Shown: positions 51,493-61,228, counted from the first letter of the stretch. The stretch is 64,000 nt of DNA from Pseudarthrobacter naphthalenicus (GCF_029076445.1 NZ_JARESG010000002.1:1-64000); one strand, 5' to 3'. The notes: generated from the letters alone by a model not told the origin. Numbers and translations are program-made.

Positions 51493-51593
51493 GACTTTCT
51501 CCCGTCTCCTACAAACGGCTTAGTGAATCCGCCGTTGCTTCCATCCTCCTCGCGGTTCCTGTGTATTTGCTTAGGACTGGCTGTAGATCCTGC

Positions 51594-52892
51594 TTACCAG
51601 AGGGACGGCAGGCTTCCCACAAGGCGCTCGTACATGGCCAGCGCCGAACCGTCCGTGAGCGACGCCACCTGGTCAATGACAACCCTGAGACGGGCGGCGT
51701 CGTCCGCCGCGTCCCGCCAGTCGGCAGCGAACATCGGCTCCAGGTGGCGGTCCCCGGTGGAATTGAGGGCGGTCACCAGGGCGTGCAGGACTTCGCGCTG
51801 GCGTTCGTAGATGGGCTGGCGGTGTTCGGTGGTCATCACAAAGGTGGTGGCCAGCCCCTTCATCACCGCGATCTCCATCACGGTCTCGTCCGGGACCACC
51901 AGCTCGGCGTTGTACCGTGTGAGGTTTTCCGGGCCGTAGAGGGCGCGCGTGGTTTCCAGGGCGCGCTGGCAGAACCGGCCGATCAGCTGGCTGGTCATGT
52001 TCTTCAGGGCGGCCATGGATTTGCGGCTGCCGTCGGCTTCCCGGACCCACACGTCGGTGGCTTCGAGCCGGCCGAGGGCAGCGTCGATGGCGGCTGGATC
52101 GTTGTGCGGGAGGTACCACTGCCTGGCGTAGCCCACCACCCGGGCGCGGTGGTCCGGGTTGTCCATCCAGCGCAGCTGGAAGTGGCCGGCCACAATGGCG
52201 TCCTCAACGTCGTGCACCGAGTAGGAGATGTCGTCGGCCAGGTCCATGACCTGGGCTTCCAGGCAGGTCCGCCGTTCGGGGGCACCCTCGCGGATCCAGT
52301 TGAAGATAGGGAGGTCATCCTCGTATGCGCCGAACTTGCTGGTGCGCTGCCCGTGTATCACCGGGGCTTCAAGCGCCGACCAGGGGTATTTCGACGCCGC
52401 GTCCAGGCTGGCGCGCGTCAGGTTCAGTCCGGCGGGCCGCCCGTCCGTGGCCAGCACCTTGGGCTCGAGGCGTGTGAGCAGGCGCAGGGTCTGGGCGTTC
52501 CCTTCGAAACCGCCGATCGCGTGTGCCACCTCGTTGAGGGCTGACTCGCCATTGTGGCCGAACGGCGGATGCCCCAGGTCGTGGCTCAGGCAGGCCGTGT
52601 CCACCACGTCCGGATCGCAGCCCAGGGCGCGGCCGAGTTCGCGGCCCACCTGGGCCACTTCCAGGCTGTGGGTCAGGCGGGTGCGGACGAAGTCGTCGGT
52701 GTCGGGGGCCACCACCTGGGTTTTGGCGCCCAGTCTGCGGAGCGCCGAGGAGTGCAGCACGCGGGCACGGTCACGCTCAAAGTCGGACCGGTAGGTGCTT
52801 TTGGGTGGCTCCTCCACCCAGCGGGCGGAGTCCTGGGACTCATAGCCAGGCAGGACAGGTGCCGTGGTGCGGGTTTCAGCCACCGGAGACAT
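51594..52892 (-). CDS. dgt: Deoxyguanosinetriphosphate triphosphohydrolase-like protein
   Basis: From the ATG at 52892 the protein has 432 residues. The HD-domain metal site is visible as T-R-L-T-H-S-L-E-V-A (His), C-L-S-H-D-L-G-H-P-P-F-G-H (His-Asp), and D-L-A-D-D-I-S-Y-S-V-H-D (last Asp). It hydrolyses dNTPs to nucleosides and triphosphate. The start overlaps the dusB stop by 17 bases. In many actinobacteria dnaG follows directly; here a 3.4-kb cassette lies between. Confidence 0.94.
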   Translation of the reverse strand: MSPVAETRTTAPVLPGYESQDSARWVEEPPKSTYRSDFERDRARVLHSSALRRLGAKTQVVAPDTDDFVRTRLTHSLEVAQVGRELGRALGCDPDVVDTACLSHDLGHPPFGHNGESALNEVAHAIGGFEGNAQTLRLLTRLEPKVLATDGRPAGLNLTRASLDAASKYPWSALEAPVIHGQRTSKFGAYEDDLPIFNWIREGAPERRTCLEAQVMDLADDISYSVHDVEDAIVAGHFQLRWMDNPDHRARVVGYARQWYLPHNDPAAIDAALGRLEATDVWVREADGSRKSMAALKNMTSQLIGRFCQRALETTRALYGPENLTRYNAELVVPDETVMEIAVMKGLATTFVMTTEHRQPIYERQREVLHALVTALNSTGDRHLEPMFAADWRDAADDAARLRVVIDQVASLTDGSALAMYERLVGSLPSLW

Positions 52893-54054
52893 CCAGCTCG
52901 GCGGCGGAAATGTCCTGGGACTGCGCGTCATTCAAGGCGCGGGATTCCAGCCAATCCTTGGGGAGCGCCGGCTTCTTGGGCGAGCCGGCCCGGCCGCGGG
53001 GGCCTTCGGCGTCCACGCCCGGGTACGGCGAATCCAGGTCCAGCTGATTAAGGGTCTCCCGGAGGACCTCCAGGCTGGTCACGAGCGCCAGCTTGGTGCG
53101 GAGTTCGCTGCCCACCACGTAGCCCTTGAAGTACCAGGCGATGTGCTTGCGGATTTCACGCAGCGCTTTGCCCTCATCGCCGAAGGTTTCCACCATCAGC
53201 TCGGCGTGCCGGTAAACGCTCTCGGCCACTTTGCGGAGGTCAGGCTTGTGGCGGACATCGCTGCCTTCGAAGGCGGCCATCAGGTCGCCGAACAGCCAGG
53301 GCCGTCCCTGGCAGCCGCGGCCCACCACCACACCGTCCACTCCGGTTTCCCGGACCATGCGGACCGCGTCCTCGGCGGACCAGATGTCACCGTTGCCCAG
53401 GACCGGAATATCGGGCAGGGCCTCGCGGAGCCGCGCGATTGCAGACCAGTCGGCCTGGCCGGAGTAGAACTGCGCAGCTGTCCTGCCGTGAAGTGCGACG
53501 GCGGCCACTCCGGCATCACGGGCAATCCGGCCCGCGTCGAGGTACGTCAGGTGGTCATCGTCGATGCCCTTGCGCATCTTGATGGTGAGCGGGATGCCGC
53601 CCTTGGCCGCCTCTTTGACCGCGGTCTGGACGATTGCGGTGAACAGATCGATCTTCCAGGGCAGCGCCGAACCGCCGCCGCGCCGGGTCACTTTGGGAAC
53701 GGGGCAGCCGAAGTTCAGGTCGATGTGGTCGGCCCGGTCCTCGTCCACCAGCATCCGGACAGCGGCGCCCACCGTCACGGGGTCCACTCCGTAGAGCTGG
53801 ACGGAGCGGACTTTTTCGTCATCGTCGTGCGAGATGATCCGCAGCGATTCGGGTGTGCGTTCCACGAGGGCGCGGGAGGTGACCATCTCCGCCACGTACA
53901 GGCCGCCGCCGTATTCACGGCACAGACGGCGGAAGGCGGAGTTGGTGATGCCCGCCATGGGAGCCAGGATCACGGGGGTGTCCACCGTGATGCTGCCCAG
54001 CTTCAGGGGCGGGAGTTCCAGCTTGGGGGCGGGAGGGGTTGCGGTAACAGTCAC
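52876..54054 (-). CDS. dusB: tRNA-dihydrouridine synthase B
   Basis: DusB (392 residues from the GTG at 54054) reduces uridines of tRNA with FMN. It begins with V-I-L-A-P-M-A-G-I-T-N-S-A-F-R-R-L, and the catalytic Cys lies in D-L-N-F-G-C-P-V-P-K-V. G-N-G-D-I-W-S, G-R-G-C-Q-G-R-P-W and H-G-R-T-A-A-Q bind flavin and substrate. The start has GACAAT 6 bases upstream. Earlier starts are open for over 100 codons but their translation is Arg-rich and untypical. Confidence 0.95.
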   Translation of the reverse strand: MTVTATPPAPKLELPPLKLGSITVDTPVILAPMAGITNSAFRRLCREYGGGLYVAEMVTSRALVERTPESLRIISHDDDEKVRSVQLYGVDPVTVGAAVRMLVDEDRADHIDLNFGCPVPKVTRRGGGSALPWKIDLFTAIVQTAVKEAAKGGIPLTIKMRKGIDDDHLTYLDAGRIARDAGVAAVALHGRTAAQFYSGQADWSAIARLREALPDIPVLGNGDIWSAEDAVRMVRETGVDGVVVGRGCQGRPWLFGDLMAAFEGSDVRHKPDLRKVAESVYRHAELMVETFGDEGKALREIRKHIAWYFKGYVVGSELRTKLALVTSLEVLRETLNQLDLDSPYPGVDAEGPRGRAGSPKKPALPKDWLESRALNDAQSQDISAAELDVSGG

Positions 54055-54151
54055 CTGTCCATTGTCGCAAAGGCGGGCAAATCGGCGGGAATCGGCCCGG
54101 GGCCGGCTCAGCCGCGGTCCCCGGGACCGCCCGGCGTACCGTTCCGGCCGC

Positions 54152-55633
54152 TCAACCGCGGTCCGCCCGGCGGCCCCGGCGGGTTTCCGGCACCGCGGCC
54201 GGGTCCGGATCTTCCCGCGTGCCCGCTTCCGCACCTTCCAGCGTTGCCCGCCGGGACCGGCGAGCCTCAGCTGCCGCTGCCAGCGCACCCGTATCTTCGA
54301 CGTCGTCCGGGTTGATTTCCGGCGCCCGCCGTTCCAGCGTTTCGCCGGATCGGGCCGCAGCCTGGGCGACGGGCCGGATGCCCGTTGCCTTGACCACCAG
54401 CACCGCAATCAGGGTGGTCACCGGGATGGCGAGCACCAGCCCGATGGACCCGACGAGCGTGCGGATGACTTCCTCGGAAAGCTCCGCGCTGGTCAGCGTA
54501 TCCCCCAGCGGCCGGTTGTAAAGCATCACAATGATGAGGATGGGAAGGGCTGCGCCGGCATAGGCGAACGCGATGGTGTACACCGTGGACGCGATATGAT
54601 CGCGGCCGATCCGCATGGCCGAGGTGAACAGTTTCCGCGCGCCGGTGCCCGGCGCCAATTCATAGAGTTCCCAGACGGCGGACGATTGCGTGATGGTCAC
54701 GTCATTCAAAACGCCCAGGCCCGAAATGATCAGTCCGCACAGGATCACACCGGAGATGGAGATATTGGCCGAGGTGTTGATCAGGGTAGTGGCATCGTGG
54801 CTGCCCACTCCGGCGAGGTTGGCGGCGTCGGTGGCCCAGGCAGCCAGCATCGCGGTGATGCCCAGCCCGAACATCGTGCCCAGCAGCGCGGTGGAGGTCC
54901 GGGCGGAGAAGCCGTGGGCAAAATAGAGGACTCCGATCATGATCACCGTGGACCCCACAAGGGCCAGCAGGATCGGGGATTTCCCCTCCACCAGGCCCGG
55001 CAGCATGAACCCTGCCAGGACAAAGTAGGCGCCCACCAGTCCCAGGAGTGCCCGCAGCCCGCGCCAGCGCGCCACAACGATCACCACCAGGGCGTAAAGG
55101 AGTGCCAATACCACGATGGGCAGTGTCCGGACGAAGTCGACAAAAATGTAGGCCGGAGAGCCCTGGGAGGCCGCGGCACCCTGGGCGTTGGATAGGTTCA
55201 GGTACCTGATCTGGTCCCCGGGCTTCACCCCGTGGGACTTTGCCACTTCCGGGTTGATCACCACCTTGACCGGGCTGCCGCCCTGGTCGGGCTGGGTGGA
55301 CGCGAACATGCACTCGGAACCCTGCGGAGCGGGCTGGCCGGTGGTATCCGAAGCCGGGCCGGAGGCTGCGGAACCCTGCATGCAGCTCTCTTCCACCACA
55401 CTTTGGATCTTGCCGGTATCGAAGGTCACTCCCGGTGCCGCAGAGTACGGGCTGGCGAGCGAGATGCCTTCCTTGGACCCTGACGGCCACAGCATGGCCA
55501 TGCCCGCCAGGGTCAGTAACGTCAGTGGCACCAGGACCGCGGCCAGGATGCGGTTCGCCTTCCGGCGGGCAGCAATCGCATCTGCAGTTGGCTCCGAATG
55601 ACCTGTTGAAGCGTGGGAGTGACCGGATCCCAT
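54152..55633 (-). CDS. YibE/F-family membrane protein
   Basis: The 493-residue protein has one N-terminal helix (about 29-49), an extracytoplasmic domain with two cysteines (E-S-C-M-Q-G, G-S-E-C-M) to about residue 165, then a block of eight helices typical of YibE/F proteins: L-A-G-F-M-L-P-G-L-V-E-G, G-V-L-N-D-V-T-I-T-Q-S-S-A-V-W-E-L (about 316-332) and S-T-V-Y-T-I-A-F-A-Y-A-G-A-A-L-P (about 360-375). The C-terminal 70 residues are charged and rich in Arg/Ala/Glu. Transport or sensing roles have been proposed for the family; none is certain. Confidence 0.9.
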   Translation of the reverse strand: MGSGHSHASTGHSEPTADAIAARRKANRILAAVLVPLTLLTLAGMAMLWPSGSKEGISLASPYSAAPGVTFDTGKIQSVVEESCMQGSAASGPASDTTGQPAPQGSECMFASTQPDQGGSPVKVVINPEVAKSHGVKPGDQIRYLNLSNAQGAAASQGSPAYIFVDFVRTLPIVVLALLYALVVIVVARWRGLRALLGLVGAYFVLAGFMLPGLVEGKSPILLALVGSTVIMIGVLYFAHGFSARTSTALLGTMFGLGITAMLAAWATDAANLAGVGSHDATTLINTSANISISGVILCGLIISGLGVLNDVTITQSSAVWELYELAPGTGARKLFTSAMRIGRDHIASTVYTIAFAYAGAALPILIIVMLYNRPLGDTLTSAELSEEVIRTLVGSIGLVLAIPVTTLIAVLVVKATGIRPVAQAAARSGETLERRAPEINPDDVEDTGALAAAAEARRSRRATLEGAEAGTREDPDPAAVPETRRGRRADRG

Positions 55634-55714
55634 CAGCAGCTAATCCTCATACCTTGAACTCTACGTCCGGCACCTTAAGGTTGATAATTGGCACAAAGCG
55701 GGAGGGATCAACGC

Positions 55715-56467
55715 ATGACGGACCGCAGCATCAAAGGCAACGCAGGCCACCCGCCGGCGGCAACCCGGGGCGCGCAGCAGGCGTCCCTTACGGTGCTGGA
55801 AGCTGCCGGACCCACCAGGGGCGTGGCGTTGGTGCTCCACGGCGGCAAAGCACACAGCTTTGAGCCCGTGGAAGCGCGGCAGCTGAGCCCCCTGCGGATG
55901 CTGCCCTTTGCGAAGCACCTGCACCGTGCGGGAAAGAACCACGGGCTGGCTGTCTGGTCGCTGCGGAACAGCGTGCGGGGCTGGAACGGCCAGGCCATGT
56001 CGGCGCTTCACGATGCCCGCTGGGCCCTCCGGCTGATCAGCGAACGGCACCCCGGTGTTCCCGTGTACCTGGTGGGCCACTCGATGGGCGGCCTCACCGC
56101 CGTCTGCGCCGCTGATCACCCACAGGTCGAAGCCGTAGTGGCCTTGGCTCCGTGGCTCGGTCCGGAAACGCCCGCCGACCGGGTGGCCGGCCGCAAAGTC
56201 CTGATTGTCCACGGGACGGGAGACCGGATGACCAGCCCGGCGCAGTCCCTGAAATTTGCCCGCCGTGCCGGGGATAAAGCGGCTTCCATGCAGTACGTTT
56301 CGCTCAACGGCGCCGGCCACTTCATGATCCGGCGCGTCCGCCTGTGGCACACCCTGGCCACAGGATTTGTGATGAAGTCATTCGCCGAGCGCATCGGCTT
56401 CACCTATCCGGGGTCCGGTTCGCTGGACCGTATCCTGCCGGCCTCCGCCACCCAGGTCAGCCTGTGA
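55715..56467 (+). CDS. Alpha/beta hydrolase
   Basis: From the ATG at 55715, with GGGAGGGA upstream, the protein has 250 residues. The nucleophile elbow is G-H-S-M-G-G (about 124-129). The acid is probably in H-G-T-G-D-R-M and the histidine in N-G-A-G-H-F-M near 210, giving a full triad. The start G-V-A-L-V-L-H-G-G-K-A fits a lysophospholipase/esterase type. It overlaps the DUF1295 gene (GTGA), suggesting a lipid-related task; substrate unknown. Confidence 0.88.
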   Translation: MTDRSIKGNAGHPPAATRGAQQASLTVLEAAGPTRGVALVLHGGKAHSFEPVEARQLSPLRMLPFAKHLHRAGKNHGLAVWSLRNSVRGWNGQAMSALHDARWALRLISERHPGVPVYLVGHSMGGLTAVCAADHPQVEAVVALAPWLGPETPADRVAGRKVLIVHGTGDRMTSPAQSLKFARRAGDKAASMQYVSLNGAGHFMIRRVRLWHTLATGFVMKSFAERIGFTYPGSGSLDRILPASATQVSL

Positions 56468-57279
56468 GCCCTTTTCCCTGGCCGGACTTCGCCGCCTCGC
56501 TGCCCTGGACGGCGCTGGCGGTGGTTGCCGTGCTGGCAGTGACCTTCGCCATCGCGGTCCGGCAGCACAGGCACTCGGTGATGGACGTGGCATGGGGGCC
56601 CGGTTTTGTGGCCGTGGCGGTGGTCTCCTGGTTCCTGTCAGCCGGGCATGGTGACGATACCCGGCGTCTGCTGCTTGTGCTGCTGACGGCAGTGTGGGGG
56701 TTGCGGCTGGGAATCCATATCGGGTGGCGGGCCCGGGACGGGCATGAGGACCCCCGGTACCGGGAACTGCTGAAGACAGCGCCGGGGTCACGGAATGCCT
56801 ACGCGCTGCGCCGGGTCTACCTGCCGCAGGGCATAGTGATGTTCTTTGTGTCCCTGACGCTCCAGGTGGGGATGTTTGCCACCGGCCCGCTCGGGTGGGT
56901 GGCGGTCCTTGGTGTCCTGCTGTGGCTCACGGGTTTCGCGTTTGAGGCCGTGGGAGACTGGCAGCTGGCCCGGTTCAAGAAGGATCCGGTACGGCGCGGA
57001 ACCGTGCTCAACACCGGTTTGTGGCGCTACACCCGGCACCCGAACTACTTCGGCGACGCCGCCGTCTGGACGGGCCTTTTCCTCATCGCCGCAGATTCCT
57101 GGCCCGGCATCCTTACCATCCTGTCCCCCGCCCTGATGATCTGGACCCTCACGGCCAAGACCGGCAAGCCCCTCGCAGAAAAGGCCATGTCCTCCCGGCC
57201 CGGCTACCAGGAGTATGTGGAGACGACGTCCGGATTCCTGCCGTTGCCGCCCAGGCGGCGCAGGACCGGCGGTTCCTGA
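56464..57279 (+). CDS. DUF1295 (steroid 5-alpha-reductase-like) membrane protein
   Basis: The GTG overlaps the hydrolase stop by 4 bases; 271 residues with about seven helices. The DUF1295 marks are V-M-D-V-A-W-G-P-G-F, W-G-L-R-L-G-I-H-I-G-W-R, and the C-terminal Y-T-R-H-P-N-Y-F-G-D-A-A-V-W (about 193-206), close to the NADPH-binding region of 5-alpha-reductase and isoprenylcysteine methyltransferase folds. Enzyme activity of bacterial members is mostly undefined. Confidence 0.9.
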   Translation: MSPFPWPDFAASLPWTALAVVAVLAVTFAIAVRQHRHSVMDVAWGPGFVAVAVVSWFLSAGHGDDTRRLLLVLLTAVWGLRLGIHIGWRARDGHEDPRYRELLKTAPGSRNAYALRRVYLPQGIVMFFVSLTLQVGMFATGPLGWVAVLGVLLWLTGFAFEAVGDWQLARFKKDPVRRGTVLNTGLWRYTRHPNYFGDAAVWTGLFLIAADSWPGILTILSPALMIWTLTAKTGKPLAEKAMSSRPGYQEYVETTSGFLPLPPRRRRTGGS

Positions 57280-57311
57280 GCAGATCCCGCCCGCGGCCAG
57301 GCCCATAACTG

Positions 57312-57361
57312 AGTAGCGCCAAGTGTCGTTTTGACGGTTCAAAACGACACTTGGCGCTACT
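57312..57361. repeat. 23-base perfect palindrome between converging genes
   Basis: The arms 57312-57334 and 57339-57361 are perfect complements over 23 bases around loop CGGT. The arm starts AGTAGCGCCAAGTGTCG. It lies between the DUF1295 gene and the converging GNAT gene, comparable in place with the nested palindrome at 16994-17065 but unrelated in sequence. It may act as two-way terminator and may be a dispersed genomic element. Confidence 0.8.
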
Positions 57362-57377
57362 TACTTTCGGGGAACGC

Positions 57378-58400
57378 TTAGTCTGAGACGACCAGCGTGT
57401 CGGCACCGCGCTGGTGCGCTTTTCCGGTTTCCAGCAAGGGTTCGACGGCGGCGCGCAGCGCCGTCATCGAATCGTCCAGTTCCAGCATCACCGGGTGCTG
57501 ATACGCGAGGAGCGCCAGGAGGTCGCGCACCGCGGCGGCCGCGTCGTCGGCGTCGAGCCGGGGGTCGTGGCCCACAAAAACGTCCGTCGGCTGGGTTTCC
57601 CCGGCCGGGGCGGCGGGGTCCTGGACCGGCTCGGCGTAGCTCACGGCGAAGGCGCGGATGCGGCCCTTTTTGCCGGGAACAACACCGGCGCCGAAAGCGG
57701 ACTCCGGCTCCGCCCGCAGCACAATGGCACCGTGGGCGCCGGTGAGGTCGTCCAGGAAGAGCTTCTGCACCTGCCCCACCGACAGCGTGCCCGGCGAATC
57801 CCAGCCGTGGATGGAGGTGTAGTAGCGGCCCACCACGTCCGTGAGCTCCACCGAACCGGTGGCGAGGTCCATTACGACGTCGGAGCCGGCGTTTTCGTCG
57901 TTCGCCAGGCTTCCGCCGCCGTTCTTAGCCGGGAAGACCGGCAGCTTGAGCGCGCCGGGCTCCACCACCACCAGCCGTGAGCGCTGGATGGGCCTCAGCC
58001 CGAATTCCTCGGCGAATGCGGCCCCGGGGCTTCCGGGCTGTACCTTGCCGCGCAGCTTGAAGACGCTCGACGGCGCCTGCTCAACTTCCCGGCGCAGCAT
58101 GGTCAGCAAGGTGGCACCGATGCCCGTGCGGCGGTGGTCCCGCGCCACTTCGATATAGGCCCACAGCCGTTCGGGGTGCAGGGATGCCTCGTAGACCACG
58201 CCTGCCCCCACGGGGATCCCGACGCCGTCGATAACGTCCTCAGCCACAATGCAGCGGCGCCACGGGGTACCGTCCGTCCCGGTGGAGGACACGGTGAGGG
58301 CGCCGCGGAACTGGCGCGCCTGTTCGGTCTCCGGCCCTCCCCAGATCTCCAGCAGCGCCAGGTCGTCGCCCTCGCGCCATTCCCGGTATTCGATCGCCAT
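57378..58400 (-). CDS. GNAT-family N-acetyltransferase (340 residues)
   Basis: The N-terminal GNAT domain has W-A-Y-I-E-V-A-R-D-H-R-R-T-G-I-G-A-T-L-L (about 79-98), including the acetyl-CoA loop R-R-T-G-I-G. The length suggests a second, degenerate GNAT domain in the C-half, as in mycothiol-synthase-like enzymes (A-I-V-L-R-A-E, G-H-D-P-R-L-D). The gene begins 2 bases after the glyS stop. The substrate is unknown. Confidence 0.85.
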   Translation of the reverse strand: MAIEYREWREGDDLALLEIWGGPETEQARQFRGALTVSSTGTDGTPWRRCIVAEDVIDGVGIPVGAGVVYEASLHPERLWAYIEVARDHRRTGIGATLLTMLRREVEQAPSSVFKLRGKVQPGSPGAAFAEEFGLRPIQRSRLVVVEPGALKLPVFPAKNGGGSLANDENAGSDVVMDLATGSVELTDVVGRYYTSIHGWDSPGTLSVGQVQKLFLDDLTGAHGAIVLRAEPESAFGAGVVPGKKGRIRAFAVSYAEPVQDPAAPAGETQPTDVFVGHDPRLDADDAAAAVRDLLALLAYQHPVMLELDDSMTALRAAVEPLLETGKAHQRGADTLVVSD

Positions 58401-58402
58401 AA

Positions 58403-59788
58403 TCAGGCCCCGATCAGGCGGGCGGCCAGGTAGCCTTCCACCTTGTCCAGGGACACGCGTTCCTGGCTCATGGTGTCCCGCTCACGGATGGTCACGGCCT
58501 GGTCCTCGAGGGTGTCGAAGTCCACAGTGATGCAGAACGGCGTGCCGATCTCGTCCTGGCGGCGGTAGCGGCGGCCGATCGCGCCGGCGTCGTCGAAGTC
58601 GATGTTCCAGTTCTTGCGCAGCTGCGCGCCCAGGTCCTTGGCCTTCGGGGACAGGTCTTCGTTGCGGCTCAGCGGCAGCACTGCGGCCTTGACCGGGGCG
58701 AGCCGCGGGTCAAGCTTCAGGACGGTGCGGACATCGACGCCGCCCTTGGCGTTGGGTGCCTCGTCTTCGGTGTAGGCGTCCACGAGGAAGGCCATGAAGG
58801 ACCGGGTCAGGCCCGCGGCCGGCTCGATGACGTAAGGGGTGTAGCGCTCGTTGGTGGCCTGGTTGAAGTAGCTCAGGTCCTGGCCGGATGCCTTGGAGTG
58901 CGTGGAGAGGTCAAAGTCCGTCCGGTTGGCGATGCCTTCCAGCTCGCCCCACTCGGAGCCCTGGAACCCGAAGCGGTATTCGATGTCCGTGGTGCCCTTG
59001 GAGTAGTGGCTGAGCTTCTCCAGGGGGTGTTCGAAGAAGCGCAGGTTCTCCTCACGGATGCCCAGCCCGGTGTACCAGGACATGCGCTCCTTCATCCAGT
59101 ACTGGTGCCACTCTTCGTCCGTGCCGGGCTCAACGAAGAATTCCATTTCCATCTGTTCGAACTCGCGGGTGCGGAAGATGAAGTTGCCCGGGGTGATCTC
59201 GTTCCGGAAGGACTTGCCGATCTGGCCGATGCCGAAAGGGGGCTTCTTCCGGGAGGTGGTGAGCACGTTGCTGAAGTTCACAAAAATGCCCTGCGCCGTT
59301 TCAGGACGCAGATAGTGCAGCCCCTCTTCGCTCGCCACGGGGCCGAGGTAGGTCTTCAGAAGGCCGGAGAATTCCTGCGGTTCCGTCCATTGGCCCCGGG
59401 TGCCGCAGTTGGCGCAGGCAATGTCCTTCAGGCCGTTCTCGGCAGGGCGGCCCTTCTTTTCCTCGTATTCTTCCTCGAGGTGGTCGGCGCGGTAGCGCTT
59501 GTGGCAGGAAAGGCACTCCACCAGCGGATCGGAGAAGACGTCCACGTGGCCGGATGCTTCCCAGACCTGGCGGGGCAGGATGACCGAGGAGTCCAGGCCC
59601 ACCACGTCTTCGCGGCCGCGGACCATGGACTGCCACCACTGGCGCTTGATGTTTTCCTTCAGCTCGGCACCCAGGGGCCCGTAATCCCAGGCCGAACGCG
59701 AACCGCCGTAGATCTCACCGGCCTGGAACACGAAGCCCCTCCGTTTGGAGAGGGAAATGACCTGGTCGAGGACGGACTTTGGTGCCAT
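58403..59788 (-). CDS. glyS: Glycyl-tRNA synthetase (class II, homodimeric type)
   Basis: The 461-residue enzyme charges tRNA-Gly. Class II motifs are visible: the start [20 protein letters not shown], motif 2 F-R-N-E-I-T-P and [10 protein letters not shown] near 190-215, and motif 3-like A-A-G-L-T-R-S near 328-334. Four cysteines (C-L-S-C near 95 and C-A-N-C near 130) form a zinc-binding insertion. TAGAAT lies 12 bases before the ATG and TGGAG is the Shine-Dalgarno sequence. No T-box leader is seen. Confidence 0.97.
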   Translation of the reverse strand: MAPKSVLDQVISLSKRRGFVFQAGEIYGGSRSAWDYGPLGAELKENIKRQWWQSMVRGREDVVGLDSSVILPRQVWEASGHVDVFSDPLVECLSCHKRYRADHLEEEYEEKKGRPAENGLKDIACANCGTRGQWTEPQEFSGLLKTYLGPVASEEGLHYLRPETAQGIFVNFSNVLTTSRKKPPFGIGQIGKSFRNEITPGNFIFRTREFEQMEMEFFVEPGTDEEWHQYWMKERMSWYTGLGIREENLRFFEHPLEKLSHYSKGTTDIEYRFGFQGSEWGELEGIANRTDFDLSTHSKASGQDLSYFNQATNERYTPYVIEPAAGLTRSFMAFLVDAYTEDEAPNAKGGVDVRTVLKLDPRLAPVKAAVLPLSRNEDLSPKAKDLGAQLRKNWNIDFDDAGAIGRRYRRQDEIGTPFCITVDFDTLEDQAVTIRERDTMSQERVSLDKVEGYLAARLIGA

Positions 59789-59800
59789 GGTGGAACTCCA

Positions 59801-59806
59801 ATTCTA
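59801..59806 (-). promoter_or_regulatory. glyS -10 element
   Basis: TAGAAT on the minus strand (59801-59806) lies 12 bases before the glyS start, giving a leader of only a few bases with TGGAG in it. No clear -35 hexamer is visible. Confidence 0.5.
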
Positions 59807-59972
59807 CAGGGCCGCTGGGTGCGGTCCGCGTTATCTGGCCCCGATGCACGGAAGTGCAAGTCCCGCGGGGTGCGGGCCGGGGCGGGCGAAGGAAGCGGGT
59901 GCTGGAAGCAAGGTGCAGAGGACTGCGTGTCCTAGCCTACCGGCCGCTGCGGCGCGGTGGCGCGGTGGCGCG

Positions 59973-60938
59973 TCAGCGGCGGAATGCACCGCGGGGCCAG
60001 GGCAGGGTGGCCACCAGGATTGCGGCCAGCGTCAGGATGGTCCCCAGGATGGTGGGCAGCGCCACCACGGAGCCCGGGGCGGGGACCACAACGTCAAGGA
60101 TCAGCGAACCCACCAGCTGCCCCGCGATCATGCCCAGCCCGGTCACCAAAACGCCCAGCCCGCGGACCAGCACGGCAGCCAGCCCGATGAAGATACAGCC
60201 CATGGGCCCGCCAAGGTAGTACCACCACTCTCCGGGCAGCGGATTCCCGGCGCCCGCCACGGCGACTTTGATGCCCCACACAATCCAGAGGAGCAGGCCC
60301 CCGGCGATGAAGTTGACCAGGGTTGCCGCGATCGGCGTGCCGTAGTGCAGGGTTGCGGTCCCGTTCATGGCCTGCTGGAAACTCATCAGGAATCCCGCCG
60401 CCAGTGGCAGCATGAGCGGCAGCAGGAGCAGCCCGACGTCGGCGGCGTTGCCAAAGCGCGGGGACACGGCCCAGGCCACGGCAATGATGGTGAGCACACT
60501 TCCGATGATGCGCACGCCGGTGATGCCGCGCTTGCCGCCGGGGCCGATCCCGAGCCGGTCCACGAGCAGGCCGCTGAGGGTCTGTCCGGTGACGGTGGCC
60601 ACGGTGAACAGGGCCACCCCGAGCAGGCCAACGGTTGTGGACTGGGCAAAGACGAAGAACGCGCCCACGCCGCCGGCGAGGACGTAGTACCGCGGAAAGC
60701 TGCGCTCCCTGAGGGCCGGGATAATCCGTGCCAGGCCGGCCCGGCCCCTGGGCAGCAGCAGCGCGATGATGGCGATCAGGATCAGGCCGGTGCTGAAGCT
60801 CACCACGGCCGCGGCGATGCCGTCACCCAAGCGGACGCCGAGGGCGCCGTTGATGCGGCCCTGGACGGGAATGGCCAGCCCGGCAGCGACTGCCAGGGGA
60901 AGGCCAACGAGCAGCGGCAGCCGTGGGGGGTGGGTCAT
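59973..60938 (-). CDS. DMT-family transporter, YdcZ (DUF606) type with two repeats
   Basis: I start at the ATG at 60938 after AAGGTGA; 321 residues, ten helices. Two homologous halves are visible: G-L-A-I-P-V-Q-G-R-I-N-G-A-L near residue 20, and S-F-Q-Q-A-M-N-G-T-A-T-L-H-Y-G in the second half. G-G-x-x-G-A and T-x-G-Q-x-x-x-G-L-L-x-D-x-L-G recur. Most YdcZ proteins have one such half. Substrate unknown. It is divergent from the S4 protein. Confidence 0.85.
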   Translation of the reverse strand: MTHPPRLPLLVGLPLAVAAGLAIPVQGRINGALGVRLGDGIAAAVVSFSTGLILIAIIALLLPRGRAGLARIIPALRERSFPRYYVLAGGVGAFFVFAQSTTVGLLGVALFTVATVTGQTLSGLLVDRLGIGPGGKRGITGVRIIGSVLTIIAVAWAVSPRFGNAADVGLLLLPLMLPLAAGFLMSFQQAMNGTATLHYGTPIAATLVNFIAGGLLLWIVWGIKVAVAGAGNPLPGEWWYYLGGPMGCIFIGLAAVLVRGLGVLVTGLGMIAGQLVGSLILDVVVPAPGSVVALPTILGTILTLAAILVATLPWPRGAFRR

Positions 60939-60970
60939 TGAATTCACCTTACGTCAGGCATCATTGCTGT

Positions 60971-61204
60971 ATGAGCAACCAGGACATCGAAGAGATCCCC
61001 ATCCGTGACAGCATGATCCGGCTCGGCCAGCTCCTGAAGCTTGCCAGCCTGGTGGAAGACGGCGTGGAAGCGGCCGAGCTCATCAAAAGCGGACTTGTTA
61101 AGGTGAACGGCGAAATCGATGAACGCCGCGGCCGCCAACTGCACAACGGCGACACCGTCAACGTCAACGGCCGCACGGTCAGGATCGTCGCCCCGGAGGC
61201 CTGA
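60971..61204 (+). CDS. S4-domain RNA-binding protein
   Basis: The 77-residue protein is almost only an S4 domain: I-R-L-G-Q-L-L-K-L-A-S-L-V-E-D-G-V-E-A-A-E-L-I-K-S-G-L-V-K-V-N-G-E (written here with separators, residues 12-43), then R-R-G-R-Q-L-H-N-G-D-T-V. It is like YbcJ/RlbA proteins, which bind RNA with unclear function. The start ATG at 60971 has CATCAT 6 bases upstream and no Shine-Dalgarno sequence. Confidence 0.9.
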   Translation: MSNQDIEEIPIRDSMIRLGQLLKLASLVEDGVEAAELIKSGLVKVNGEIDERRGRQLHNGDTVNVNGRTVRIVAPEA

Positions 61205-61228
61205 AAAAGCTGTACCCCTACGGGGTGT

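Noticed and set aside
59789..59972. T-box riboswitch upstream of glyS
   Set aside because: The TAGAAT element 12 bases before the start leaves almost no leader, and no T-box sequence or specifier hairpin is visible.
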